Below are positions 1 to 5,302 of a stretch of DNA of 5,302 bases, piece by piece. The stretch comes from Saprospiraceae bacterium. GTDB lineage: Bacteria; Bacteroidota; Bacteroidia; Chitinophagales; Saprospiraceae. How positions within the stretch are numbered: position 1 is the first letter of the stretch; every line of letters starts with the position of its first letter. Position numbers and translations under genes: made by a program. The notes beneath the pieces are model-generated. The model searched no databases. It was not told the origin of the DNA and saw only the letters and a list, made by a program, of their open reading frames with translations. The DNA is taken from NCBI GenBank assembly GCA_007134625.1, contig SLKL01000324.1, forward strand, positions 1 to 5,302, written 5' to 3'.

Positions 1-1199
1 CGCAAATTACCATTAATAATTCCATTTCACTTTTGGAGTATAAGTTTGCTAATGCCATTAGTAAATTGAGGCGTGCCATACGACCCACTATCGCCTACAC
101 AGATGGTCAGGGAGAAGCCGAGTCAATGTTGCTCGCAGATTTAAACAGAAGCCTTCGTGAATTTTATGAAGTGGGGAGGATTACCCTGGATTCTATCATT
201 CATATTGATCCTGAGGAGGTGCCATTGATGATTGTTGCTAGACCTACAAAGCGATTTAGCGAACGATCAAAATTCGTCCTGGATCAATATATAATGAATG
301 GCGGTAAGGTCCTTTGGTTGATCAACAAACTCAATGTCAATATTGACAGTGTTCGAAGGCATGAGAATTTTGTCCCCTGGGACTACGATTTAAATCTCGA
401 TGATTTGTTTTTCAGGTATGGATTTAGGATTAATCCCGATATGGTTCAGGACCTTGAATGTTCGAGAATACCAATGATTGTCGGTAGGGTAGGTGGTCAG
501 GATCAAATGGATCTTTTTCCATGGTTTTATTACCCACTTGTTGCTCCAAGGACAGATCATCCGATTGTTAAGGCGCTTGACAGAATTAATCTCTTTTTCC
601 CCAGCAGTATAGATACAGTTCGCACCAAAGGGCAGGTAGATAAAACGGTGTTGTTATCGAGTTCAGAATATTCACGTTTTCAGATGATTCCCGCGCCGGT
701 TAATTTTAATATTTTGCGCTATGATCCGGAGCCGGAGCGCTTTAACCGACAACATCTGCCAATGGGGTTGTTATTGGAAGGGGAGTTCTATTCAGCTTAT
801 GAAAACCGTGTTACAGAAGAAATGGAGGAAACACTGGCTGCATTAAATATGAATTTTCGACCAAAGGTTGATGATGGTGCAATGATAGTCGTTTCGGATG
901 CTGATTTTGCATTAAATTCTTTTACAACAAGAGGAGAGATCAGGCCGGTTGGATTCAATCAATTTGAAGGAAGATTGTATGCAAATAAAGATTTTCTCCT
1001 GAATTGTGTAGAATATCTTCTTGATGATCAAGGCATACTTGAAGCAAGGAGTAGAGACATACAATTGCGCTTACTCAATCAGGTAAGAAAACGAGCTGAG
1101 AGGAATAAATGGCAAGTCATAAATATTGGTGTACCGGTCGTTTTTGTTTTAGCTTTTGGGTTTGGGTATAATTTTATACGGAGAAGGAGATATACTTGA
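1..1199 (+). CDS. gldG: GldG family protein, auxiliary subunit of the gliding-associated ABC transporter (5' end missing)
   Basis: This is the C-terminal part of GldG, the membrane-anchored substrate-binding-like subunit that works with the GldF permease and GldA ATPase; the transported substrate is not established. The reading frame is open to the left edge (first full codon at 3), and the residues before the TTG at 33 fit the family, so that TTG is internal and roughly 150-170 N-terminal residues lie outside the window. Family-like stretches include EYKFANAISKLRR near 33-71, the VARPTKRFSERSKFVLDQYI segment where auxiliary domains of this class describe an unmovable 'option' loop, and the closing NKWQVINIGVPVV stretch. 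A single C-terminal transmembrane helix (about 1113-1178) is followed by RRRRYT, giving a cytoplasmic tail and a periplasmic main domain. Recognition is by remembered family pattern. Some gliding Bacteroidota are reported to lack GldAFG, so the gene does not prove motility. The following 340 bp are repeats, and I saw no strong terminator. Confidence 0.88.
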   Translation, partial: QITINNSISLLEYKFANAISKLRRAIRPTIAYTDGQGEAESMLLADLNRSLREFYEVGRITLDSIIHIDPEEVPLMIVARPTKRFSERSKFVLDQYIMNGGKVLWLINKLNVNIDSVRRHENFVPWDYDLNLDDLFFRYGFRINPDMVQDLECSRIPMIVGRVGGQDQMDLFPWFYYPLVAPRTDHPIVKALDRINLFFPSSIDTVRTKGQVDKTVLLSSSEYSRFQMIPAPVNFNILRYDPEPERFNRQHLPMGLLLEGEFYSAYENRVTEEMEETLAALNMNFRPKVDDGAMIVVSDADFALNSFTTRGEIRPVGFNQFEGRLYANKDFLLNCVEYLLDDQGILEARSRDIQLRLLNQVRKRAERNKWQVINIGVPVVFVLAFGFGYNFIRRRRYT

Positions 1200-1207
1200 T
1201 TTTTAAA

Positions 1208-1298
1208 GATAGAAGATACGAGGTTCAAGATACGAGGTTCAAGATACGAGATACGAATTACGAATTACGAATTATGAGTTACGAATTGAGAATTAATT
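1208..1298. repeat. Heptamer tandem array 1 (GATACGA / ATTACGA / GGTTCAA units)
   Basis: Thirteen consecutive 7-bp units keep one register. In order they are GATAGAA, GATACGA, GGTTCAA, GATACGA, GGTTCAA, GATACGA, GATACGA, ATTACGA, ATTACGA, ATTATGA, GTTACGA, ATTGAGA and ATTAATT. The first part is also a 14-bp repeat (GATACGAGGTTCAA at 1215-1228 and 1229-1242). The units drift from GATACGA to ATTACGA and decay at the 3' end, as expected of an array grown by slippage or unequal exchange and then mutated. Short heptamer tandem repeats (STRRs) are a known class in heterocystous cyanobacteria; similar intergenic arrays in Bacteroidota are familiar to me but their role is not known. Confidence 0.92.
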
Positions 1299-1328
1299 AA
1301 TAAAAACTTGATTCAGCTAATGGCTAAC

Positions 1329-1342
1329 AGTCAATAGTCAAT
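1329..1342. repeat. Two AGTCAAT heptamers, outlier of array 2
   Basis: AGTCAAT occurs twice in direct succession. It differs from the GGTCAAT unit of the larger array at 1367-1450 by one base, and is separated from it by 24 bp without obvious repeat structure. It may be a remnant of a longer array or a separate seed. Confidence 0.7.
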
Positions 1343-1366
1343 CCACCAATGAAGTTGGGGACAAGC

Positions 1367-1450
1367 AGTCAGCGATCAAATGTCAACTGTCAATGGTCAA
1401 CGGTCAATTGTCAACGGTCAATGGTCAATGGTCAATGGTCAATGGTCAAA
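1367..1450. repeat. Heptamer tandem array 2 (GGTCAAT units)
   Basis: Twelve 7-bp units in unbroken register: AGTCAGC, GATCAAA, TGTCAAC, TGTCAAT, GGTCAAC, GGTCAAT, TGTCAAC, then GGTCAAT four times, and GGTCAAA. The four identical units at 1416-1443 are the youngest-looking part, while the 5' units are more diverged. The array has little self-complementarity, so a hairpin or CRISPR-like function is unlikely. Because no stop codon arises in the repeated unit, a chance open frame runs through it. Confidence 0.93.
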
Positions 1451-1475
1451 ATACGAATTACCTGTCTCGTAAGAC

Positions 1476-1495
1476 ATGGAATGGAATGGAATGGA
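1476..1495. repeat. Pentamer tandem repeat, ATGGA x4
   Basis: ATGGA is repeated four times without error and is followed by TTGAT. This is the only part of the intergenic region with a 5-bp rather than a 7-bp period. Confidence 0.85.
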
Positions 1496-1503
1496 TTGAT
1501 CGT

Positions 1504-1524
1504 GCGAATTAGGAATTAGGAATT
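1504..1524. repeat. Three degenerate heptamers (GCGAATT, AGGAATT, AGGAATT)
   Basis: Three 7-bp units end 15 bases before the DUF2252 start codon. They resemble the GAATTAC phase of array 1, with GG in place of CG in two units. Their closeness to the start places them in the probable leader of the downstream mRNA. Confidence 0.7.
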
Positions 1525-1539
1525 GTTTTAATTAGAGAA

Positions 1540-2952
1540 ATGTCTACACGAAATAAGACTGATGTTATCAAATTACCTAAAAAAGCAAAACTGCCTATCA
1601 GGATTAATTTGTTCAAGCCTCATAAATCATCGCAGTTTTTAACTCGATCAGATGCGATATCATTAGGTGAAAAACACCAATCAGTAGTCCCACTTAATTC
1701 TTTGAATTCGTTAAATACAAGGGATTCTGATATTGTTCTAAAGATTTTTAAAGATAGTCAGATAGGGCGGTTGGAAAGACTTAATAGTGAGCGTGTTTCC
1801 CGAATGAAATATTCTCCTTTTCGATTTTTCAGAGGTCTTCCTGCCTTAATGCTCTATGACCTTGCCTGGTCAAAGCAAACCGGTTTAATACAACAAATAT
1901 GTGGTGATGCCCACTTAATGAATTTTAGGGGATTCGCAAGTCAGGAACGAACACTTTTGTTTGGCGTAAATGATTTTGATGAAACCCTTATTGCACCTTT
2001 TGAATGGGATATTAAACGCCTTGCTACAAGTATTTGTATAGCTATGGAGGGTTTGGGTGGCTCCGATTTACAGAGTCAAGAAGCTGTTTATGCTATGATT
2101 TCGGACTATGTGGACTATTTTGATCAATCCAAAGACCTTGGTCCAATTGAACAGCATTATCGATTTTTCAGAGGTCGAGATTTTTTGAATAATGTATCTG
2201 ACCCGGAAGTTTTAAAACAAAAAATTGCACTTGCCCGAAAGCAGTTGAAAAAAGATGCTCAGTCTCTTGTTCCGAGAATCAGCAAACCCGACAGCTCAGG
2301 TGGGAATAAATTCTTTGATGATGGCTCCGGTATGTGGCGACCAGAAGTTGGCGAGCCCTTTTATGGTGACCAATCAGCTTTTTTTAAAAACTATCGCCAA
2401 CCCTTATCTTTTGAAATTAAGAAAATATTTGATAGATATAGGTTGTCTGATGTTATTATGCGTGTTGTTGGGGTGGGTAGTGTTGGTACAAGAACTGCAA
2501 TAGCCCTTTTTGAAGATCCCAATCAAGAAGACCCCTTGATTTTACAGATGAAAGAGGCAGAATCTCCATTACTTGAAGGTTTGTATTCCAGAGCCATCAA
2601 ACATCAGGGGAAAAGAGTAGTTATAGGAAAAAAATGGTTGCAATCTTCATCAGATATTTTTCTGGGTTGGGCGACTGATCCGAAAGATAAAAGACCTTAC
2701 TATGTGCGACAGCTGAGGAATATGAAAATTAAAGCAGATGAGGAAAAAATGACAATTTCATTTTTAACCGAGTATTCTAAAAATGCCGGCACAGCATTGG
2801 CTGATGCGCATGTGCGCAGTGGTAATGCATCCATTTTGTTTGGTTATATAAAAAACAAAGATCTCTTCGCTGAAACCGTTTATCAATTTGCAAATGCGTA
2901 TGCCAAGAGAAATGAAAAAGATTATTCATATTTTTGCAAAGCGATTCAATAG
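1540..2952 (+). CDS. DUF2252 (COG4320) family protein, kinase/phosphotransferase-like
   Basis: A complete 470-residue protein of the DUF2252 family, whose biochemical role is not established. Hallmarks in order are SPFRFFRG (92-99), CGDAHLMNF (121-129, like the catalytic loop of aminoglycoside-phosphotransferase-type kinases), NDFDET (144-149, like the metal-binding DFG/DFD), PFEWDIKRLATS (153-164), GVGSVGTR (311-318, glycine-rich), LQMKEA (335-340, candidate nucleotide-binding Lys338), YYVRQLRNMK (387-396) and ADAHVRSGNA (421-430). Length fits the family, and no frameshift or lost motif is seen; Arg130 sits where many relatives have Gly after NF. There is no signal peptide or membrane segment, so it is probably cytoplasmic. 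The ATG at 1540 is chosen because the first family motif is well inside and an in-frame TAG lies at 1510. There is no clear Shine-Dalgarno. GC looks lower than in neighbouring genes (about 35% over seven hand-counted 60-base lines), which together with the preceding repeats suggests acquisition. The family call is firm; kinase activity is inference. Confidence 0.92.
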   Translation: MSTRNKTDVIKLPKKAKLPIRINLFKPHKSSQFLTRSDAISLGEKHQSVVPLNSLNSLNTRDSDIVLKIFKDSQIGRLERLNSERVSRMKYSPFRFFRGLPALMLYDLAWSKQTGLIQQICGDAHLMNFRGFASQERTLLFGVNDFDETLIAPFEWDIKRLATSICIAMEGLGGSDLQSQEAVYAMISDYVDYFDQSKDLGPIEQHYRFFRGRDFLNNVSDPEVLKQKIALARKQLKKDAQSLVPRISKPDSSGGNKFFDDGSGMWRPEVGEPFYGDQSAFFKNYRQPLSFEIKKIFDRYRLSDVIMRVVGVGSVGTRTAIALFEDPNQEDPLILQMKEAESPLLEGLYSRAIKHQGKRVVIGKKWLQSSSDIFLGWATDPKDKRPYYVRQLRNMKIKADEEKMTISFLTEYSKNAGTALADAHVRSGNASILFGYIKNKDLFAETVYQFANAYAKRNEKDYSYFCKAIQ

Positions 2953-3017
2953 TTTCTTTAAATGACAGTTTTAAATTATTGAAAACAAACTTTAGTTAAA
3001 TAGTAAAAAAATCTAAA
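2953..3017. other. Short AT-rich spacer between the DUF2252 and DUF4340 genes
   Basis: This 65-bp spacer is strongly A+T-rich. It contains a weak possible stem (GTTTT at 2968-2972 with AAAAC at 2982-2986, 9-base loop) without the GC-rich stem and T-run of a terminator. No convincing promoter is visible. The A-rich stretch just before 3018 is typical of Bacteroidota translation starts that do not use a Shine-Dalgarno sequence. Confidence 0.5.
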
Positions 3018-4046
3018 TTGAAAAAAACATTAATCTACATACTAATTTTGGCAGTTCTACTGGGATTAGTTTATTTTCTCAGCAGGGAAAATCCGGATCA
3101 ATTGACTTCATCACAGCGTTGGGACAGGAATTTTGCCGTCAGAGATACTGATCAGATCGGGACTATTTTTATAGCACCGAGAGATAGTGAACCCGTTAAG
3201 CTTACTCGCAAGGGTGATCGTTGGATGGTAAATGATAAATATCTTGCCAATGAGTCTGCAATGGAAAGTATGCTTGCCGTCTTGAGGGATGTAGATGTTA
3301 AATATGTTCCTCCGAGAGCGAGTTATTCCAATATTATTCAATCTATAGCCGGTTTAGGAATTAAGGTAGAAATTTATGACAGGAGGGATAATCTAATGAA
3401 GGCCTACTATATTGGTGGCGTACCTCAGGATGAGCGCGGCAACTTTTTTATCATGGAAGATGCTGATCAACCCTATGTGGTTCATTTGCCCTACTTTGTT
3501 GGCAACCTGAGAGCCAGATTTACTCTTTCTGAAGAGCAATGGCGAGACAGAGCTATTTTTTCTGAACGGACTTCTGAAATAAAAAGAATTAGTGTTAGGT
3601 ATCCTGCTCAGGAAGATGAGTCTTTTATTGTAGAAAGGAATGATGAGGGGCGTTTTGATTTGCGCCCCCTTGACGAAAAAATGCCCAAAATTCTCAGGCA
3701 GAGACATCCGGGAATGCTGGATAATTTTGTCAGAAACTTTCAGAGGATTGGAGTGGAGTCTTTTGCTAATGACTTGATAGGAAAAGACAGCATATTGAAT
3801 ACGACGCCATTTGCCGTAGTGGAGCTTGAACGTACAGACGGAGAAATTAAATCTTATAATTTTTATCAGCGTTTTCCGGCGCCCCTGATAGGGCCATACG
3901 CTGCCCGTCAAGCAGATCAGGAGGAATTTATCCTTCGCTTTTACGTAAGTAATAACAATACCGGGGACTTTATGTCTGGCCAATATGGTGTACTTCAACG
4001 AGCCCTCTGGGGCTATTCCTGGTTTTTCCGGGCCTCAGACACCTAA
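3018..4046 (+). CDS. DUF4340 domain-containing protein, membrane-anchored, gldG-associated type
   Basis: A 342-residue protein with a short basic N-terminus (MKK), one hydrophobic helix at about residues 4-21, and a long soluble part expected to face the periplasm. The body follows the DUF4340 pattern: repeated beta-rich units with a KLTRKGDRWMVNDKY segment (61-75), AGLGIKVEIYDR (111-122), YYIGGVPQDERGNFFIM (130-146), then WRDRAIF (175-181). Its function is unknown; genes of this type are often found beside gldG in Bacteroidota, suggesting a partner or accessory of the GldFG system (family knowledge and inference). The start is TTG at 3018: no ATG or GTG lies between the in-frame TAA at 2997 and this codon, and it places the hydrophobic helix directly at the N-terminus. 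There is no Shine-Dalgarno; the leader is A-rich. The next gene begins 12 bases after the stop, so the two are probably co-transcribed. The DUF2252 gene separates it from gldG. Confidence 0.82.
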   Translation: MKKTLIYILILAVLLGLVYFLSRENPDQLTSSQRWDRNFAVRDTDQIGTIFIAPRDSEPVKLTRKGDRWMVNDKYLANESAMESMLAVLRDVDVKYVPPRASYSNIIQSIAGLGIKVEIYDRRDNLMKAYYIGGVPQDERGNFFIMEDADQPYVVHLPYFVGNLRARFTLSEEQWRDRAIFSERTSEIKRISVRYPAQEDESFIVERNDEGRFDLRPLDEKMPKILRQRHPGMLDNFVRNFQRIGVESFANDLIGKDSILNTTPFAVVELERTDGEIKSYNFYQRFPAPLIGPYAARQADQEEFILRFYVSNNNTGDFMSGQYGVLQRALWGYSWFFRASDT

Positions 4047-4058
4047 CTTTTTTATAGC

Positions 4059-5302
4059 ATGAAAAACGCATCTCTTCTTTTCGCTTTACTCGGTTTGTTC
4101 ATTGGACTATCAGGATTCGTTGTCCTCAGTGATAATCAGGATGATGATTGGGGATTTTATGCACATCGAAAGCTTAATAGATTAGCGGTATTTACTCTAC
4201 CGCCGCAGATGATGCCTCTTTTTAAAGCTGAGATTGAATACCTTTCTGCTCATGCTGTCGATCCGGACCGAAGGCGTTATGCAACCCCTCATGAAGGACC
4301 AAGACATTATATAGATATTGATGTGTGGGGGGATTTTCCCTTCCCCAATTTGCCTCGAGACTGGCATTCCGCTCTGGCGCAGTACAGCAGTGTAGCCATA
4401 ATCAATGAATGTGTACCCGGCATTGCTGATACGCAAGTTGTTTACTTTCCATTCATTCCCTTTGATGAAAATGAATTGGGTAAAGTAAAAAGCTATGGGG
4501 AATACACGGATTTACTGGAATTGAATTACAGACCATTCTTTAATGCAAGGGTGCCCGTGGATTTTTTCTCACCTCCCTGGATATATCCACTTGAAGAATG
4601 GAAAGAAGGATTTCAAGCTTTCTCGAATGAGGAATTTGATGCCAATTGTTATAGTATATGGATAGACGATCAGTTGACGCAATACGGGATTCTTCCCTAT
4701 TATTTACCACAAATACAGCGCCAACTTACCAATGCTATGAGAAGGGGTGATAAAGCGCGGATTTTGCGTTTTGCTGCGGATATTGGGCATTACATAGGTG
4801 ATGCGCATGTGCCATTGCATACAACGATTAATTACAATGGACAACTCACAGGGCAGGATGGTATCCACGCCTTTTGGGAGAGTCGAATTCCGGAGTTATT
4901 TGCTGAGGACTTTGACCTCATCGTTGGGAAAGCGCAATACATAGAAGATAAGGAAGAGTTTTTCTGGGATATCATTTTGGACACACATATGAAGGTGGAC
5001 TCTGTTTTAAGCATTGAGCGTTATCTCAGAGATACATACCCGCAGGATGCCCAAATGTGCTTTGACGATCGCCTTTTTCAGACCATAAGACAGCCCTGTC
5101 GCGAATTTGCCGCCGAATATGAACGACTGATGAATGGCATGGTAGAGCGACAGATGCGCAAAACCATTTTTGCTATCGGTTCCGTATGGTACACCGCCTG
5201 GGTCGATGCAGGACAACCCGATTTTCGAACCGGAGAACTAACCATAGACCAATCACATCTTCAGGAAAGTGATTCCTTACGCGTTATATACAGAAGGGGA
5301 AG
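4059..5302 (+). CDS. Exported zinc-dependent hydrolase, S1/P1 nuclease - phospholipase C superfamily (3' end missing)
   Basis: The frame opens at ATG 4059 and runs 414 codons to the right edge without a stop, so the C-terminus is missing. A hydrophobic N-terminus (about residues 4-23) is a signal peptide or anchor, followed by acidic DNQDDD. Putative trinuclear-zinc residues are Trp31 and His36 in WGFYAH, Asp68 or Asp70 in AHAVDPDRRR, His83 in RHYIDID, His244/Asp248/His254 in GHYIGDAHVPLH, and His270/Glu274 in GIHAFWE. These match the superfamily order and most of its spacing. Members cleave phosphodiester bonds in nucleic acids or phospholipids; which substrate applies here cannot be told. 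Relative to P1 nuclease and Bacillus cereus phospholipase C, the segment between His83 and His244 is about 100 residues longer. Four cysteines (118, 197, 334, 347) could form disulfides after export. GC seems higher than in upstream genes. It starts 12 bases after the DUF4340 stop, without a Shine-Dalgarno, and is probably in the same operon. An AWVDAGQPD stretch near residue 380 suggests the core domain is nearly complete. Confidence 0.85.
   Translation, partial: MKNASLLFALLGLFIGLSGFVVLSDNQDDDWGFYAHRKLNRLAVFTLPPQMMPLFKAEIEYLSAHAVDPDRRRYATPHEGPRHYIDIDVWGDFPFPNLPRDWHSALAQYSSVAIINECVPGIADTQVVYFPFIPFDENELGKVKSYGEYTDLLELNYRPFFNARVPVDFFSPPWIYPLEEWKEGFQAFSNEEFDANCYSIWIDDQLTQYGILPYYLPQIQRQLTNAMRRGDKARILRFAADIGHYIGDAHVPLHTTINYNGQLTGQDGIHAFWESRIPELFAEDFDLIVGKAQYIEDKEEFFWDIILDTHMKVDSVLSIERYLRDTYPQDAQMCFDDRLFQTIRQPCREFAAEYERLMNGMVERQMRKTIFAIGSVWYTAWVDAGQPDFRTGELTIDQSHLQESDSLRVIYRRG

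Larger units (their letters stand above)
1200..1539. other. Repeat-rich intergenic region between gldG and the DUF2252 gene
   Basis: This 340-bp gap holds no convincing gene. Most of it is short tandem repeat: a heptamer block at 1208-1298, two AGTCAAT units at 1329-1342, a second heptamer block at 1367-1450, four ATGGA units at 1476-1495, and three degenerate heptamers at 1504-1524. The 11-mer ATACGAATTAC occurs at 1251-1261 and again at 1451-1461, tying the first block to the region after the second. Unique sequence is limited to about 1299-1328, 1343-1366 and 1462-1475. I found neither a clear Bacteroidota promoter (TTTG ... TAnnTTTG) nor a strong terminator, although the promoter of the next gene should lie here or further upstream. 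Confidence 0.8.

Noticed and set aside
33..35. TTG as the start of the gldG gene
   Set aside because: The frame is open to the left edge with family-like residues before it, and a full GldG is much longer.
1367..1450. CRISPR-like array
   Set aside because: Units are 7 bp in direct contact with no spacers, and no cas genes are nearby.
1381..1450. Multiple TTGAC-type -35 boxes on the minus strand of array 2
   Set aside because: They follow automatically from the repeated unit, no matching -10 boxes are seen, and Bacteroidota primary promoters use a different consensus.
1463..1476. Small hairpin TGTCT-CGTA-AGACA
   Set aside because: The stem is only 5 bp and no T-run follows, so it is too weak to call a terminator or regulatory RNA.
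1349..1519. Open frame of 56 codons through heptamer array 2 and the ATGGA repeats
   Set aside because: It is open only because the GGTCAAT unit contains no stop in any phase; the product would be repetitive (GQWSMVN units) with no recognisable domain and no start context.
2255..2503. Overlapping + strand open frame inside the DUF2252 gene
   Set aside because: It lies wholly within a well-supported gene in another frame and has no recognisable product.
2968..2986. Possible terminator hairpin after the DUF2252 gene
   Set aside because: The 5-bp stem is almost all A/T with a 9-base loop and no following T-run.
3393..3998. Long antisense open frame opposite the DUF4340 gene
   Set aside because: It mirrors a coding region with clear family features, and its product lacks any recognisable domain; the other minus-strand frames across 3111-5216 are shadows for the same reason.

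Overview
The window reads as a piece of a Bacteroidota chromosome, most likely from a Saprospiria/Lewinella-like or Cytophaga-like lineage. The clade assignment is an inference. It rests on a GldG-type gliding/ABC-transporter gene, a DUF4340 membrane-anchored protein of the kind often found next to gldG, moderately AT-rich DNA, A-rich leaders without Shine-Dalgarno sequences, and heptamer tandem repeats between genes. All four genes lie on the + strand and cover most of the window.

Layout. Positions 1-1199 hold the 3' two-thirds or so of gldG, cut by the left edge. Positions 1200-1539 are non-coding and consist largely of short tandem repeats, mostly of 7-bp period and in three sequence families, plus a 5-bp ATGGA run. 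Positions 1540-2952 encode a complete 470-residue DUF2252 (COG4320) protein with kinase/phosphotransferase-like motifs. After a 65-bp AT-rich gap, 3018-4046 encodes a DUF4340 protein starting at TTG. Twelve bases later, from 4059 to beyond the right edge, comes an exported zinc-dependent hydrolase of the S1/P1 nuclease - phospholipase C superfamily. This last gene is open to the end of the window and is cut by it.

How the genes fit together. GldG is the membrane/periplasmic auxiliary subunit of the GldA-GldF-GldG ABC system. The DUF4340 protein is a single-pass, periplasm-facing protein that plausibly works with it. The zinc hydrolase is probably co-transcribed with DUF4340 and acts outside the cytoplasm. 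The DUF2252 gene looks like a later arrival: it separates gldG from DUF4340, follows the repeat block, and has visibly lower GC in the lines I counted by hand. No complete new multi-gene system is evident. The points most worth following up are the heptamer mosaic, the inserted DUF2252 gene with its apparently permuted kinase motif order, and a roughly 100-residue insertion between the zinc-ligand motifs of the hydrolase.
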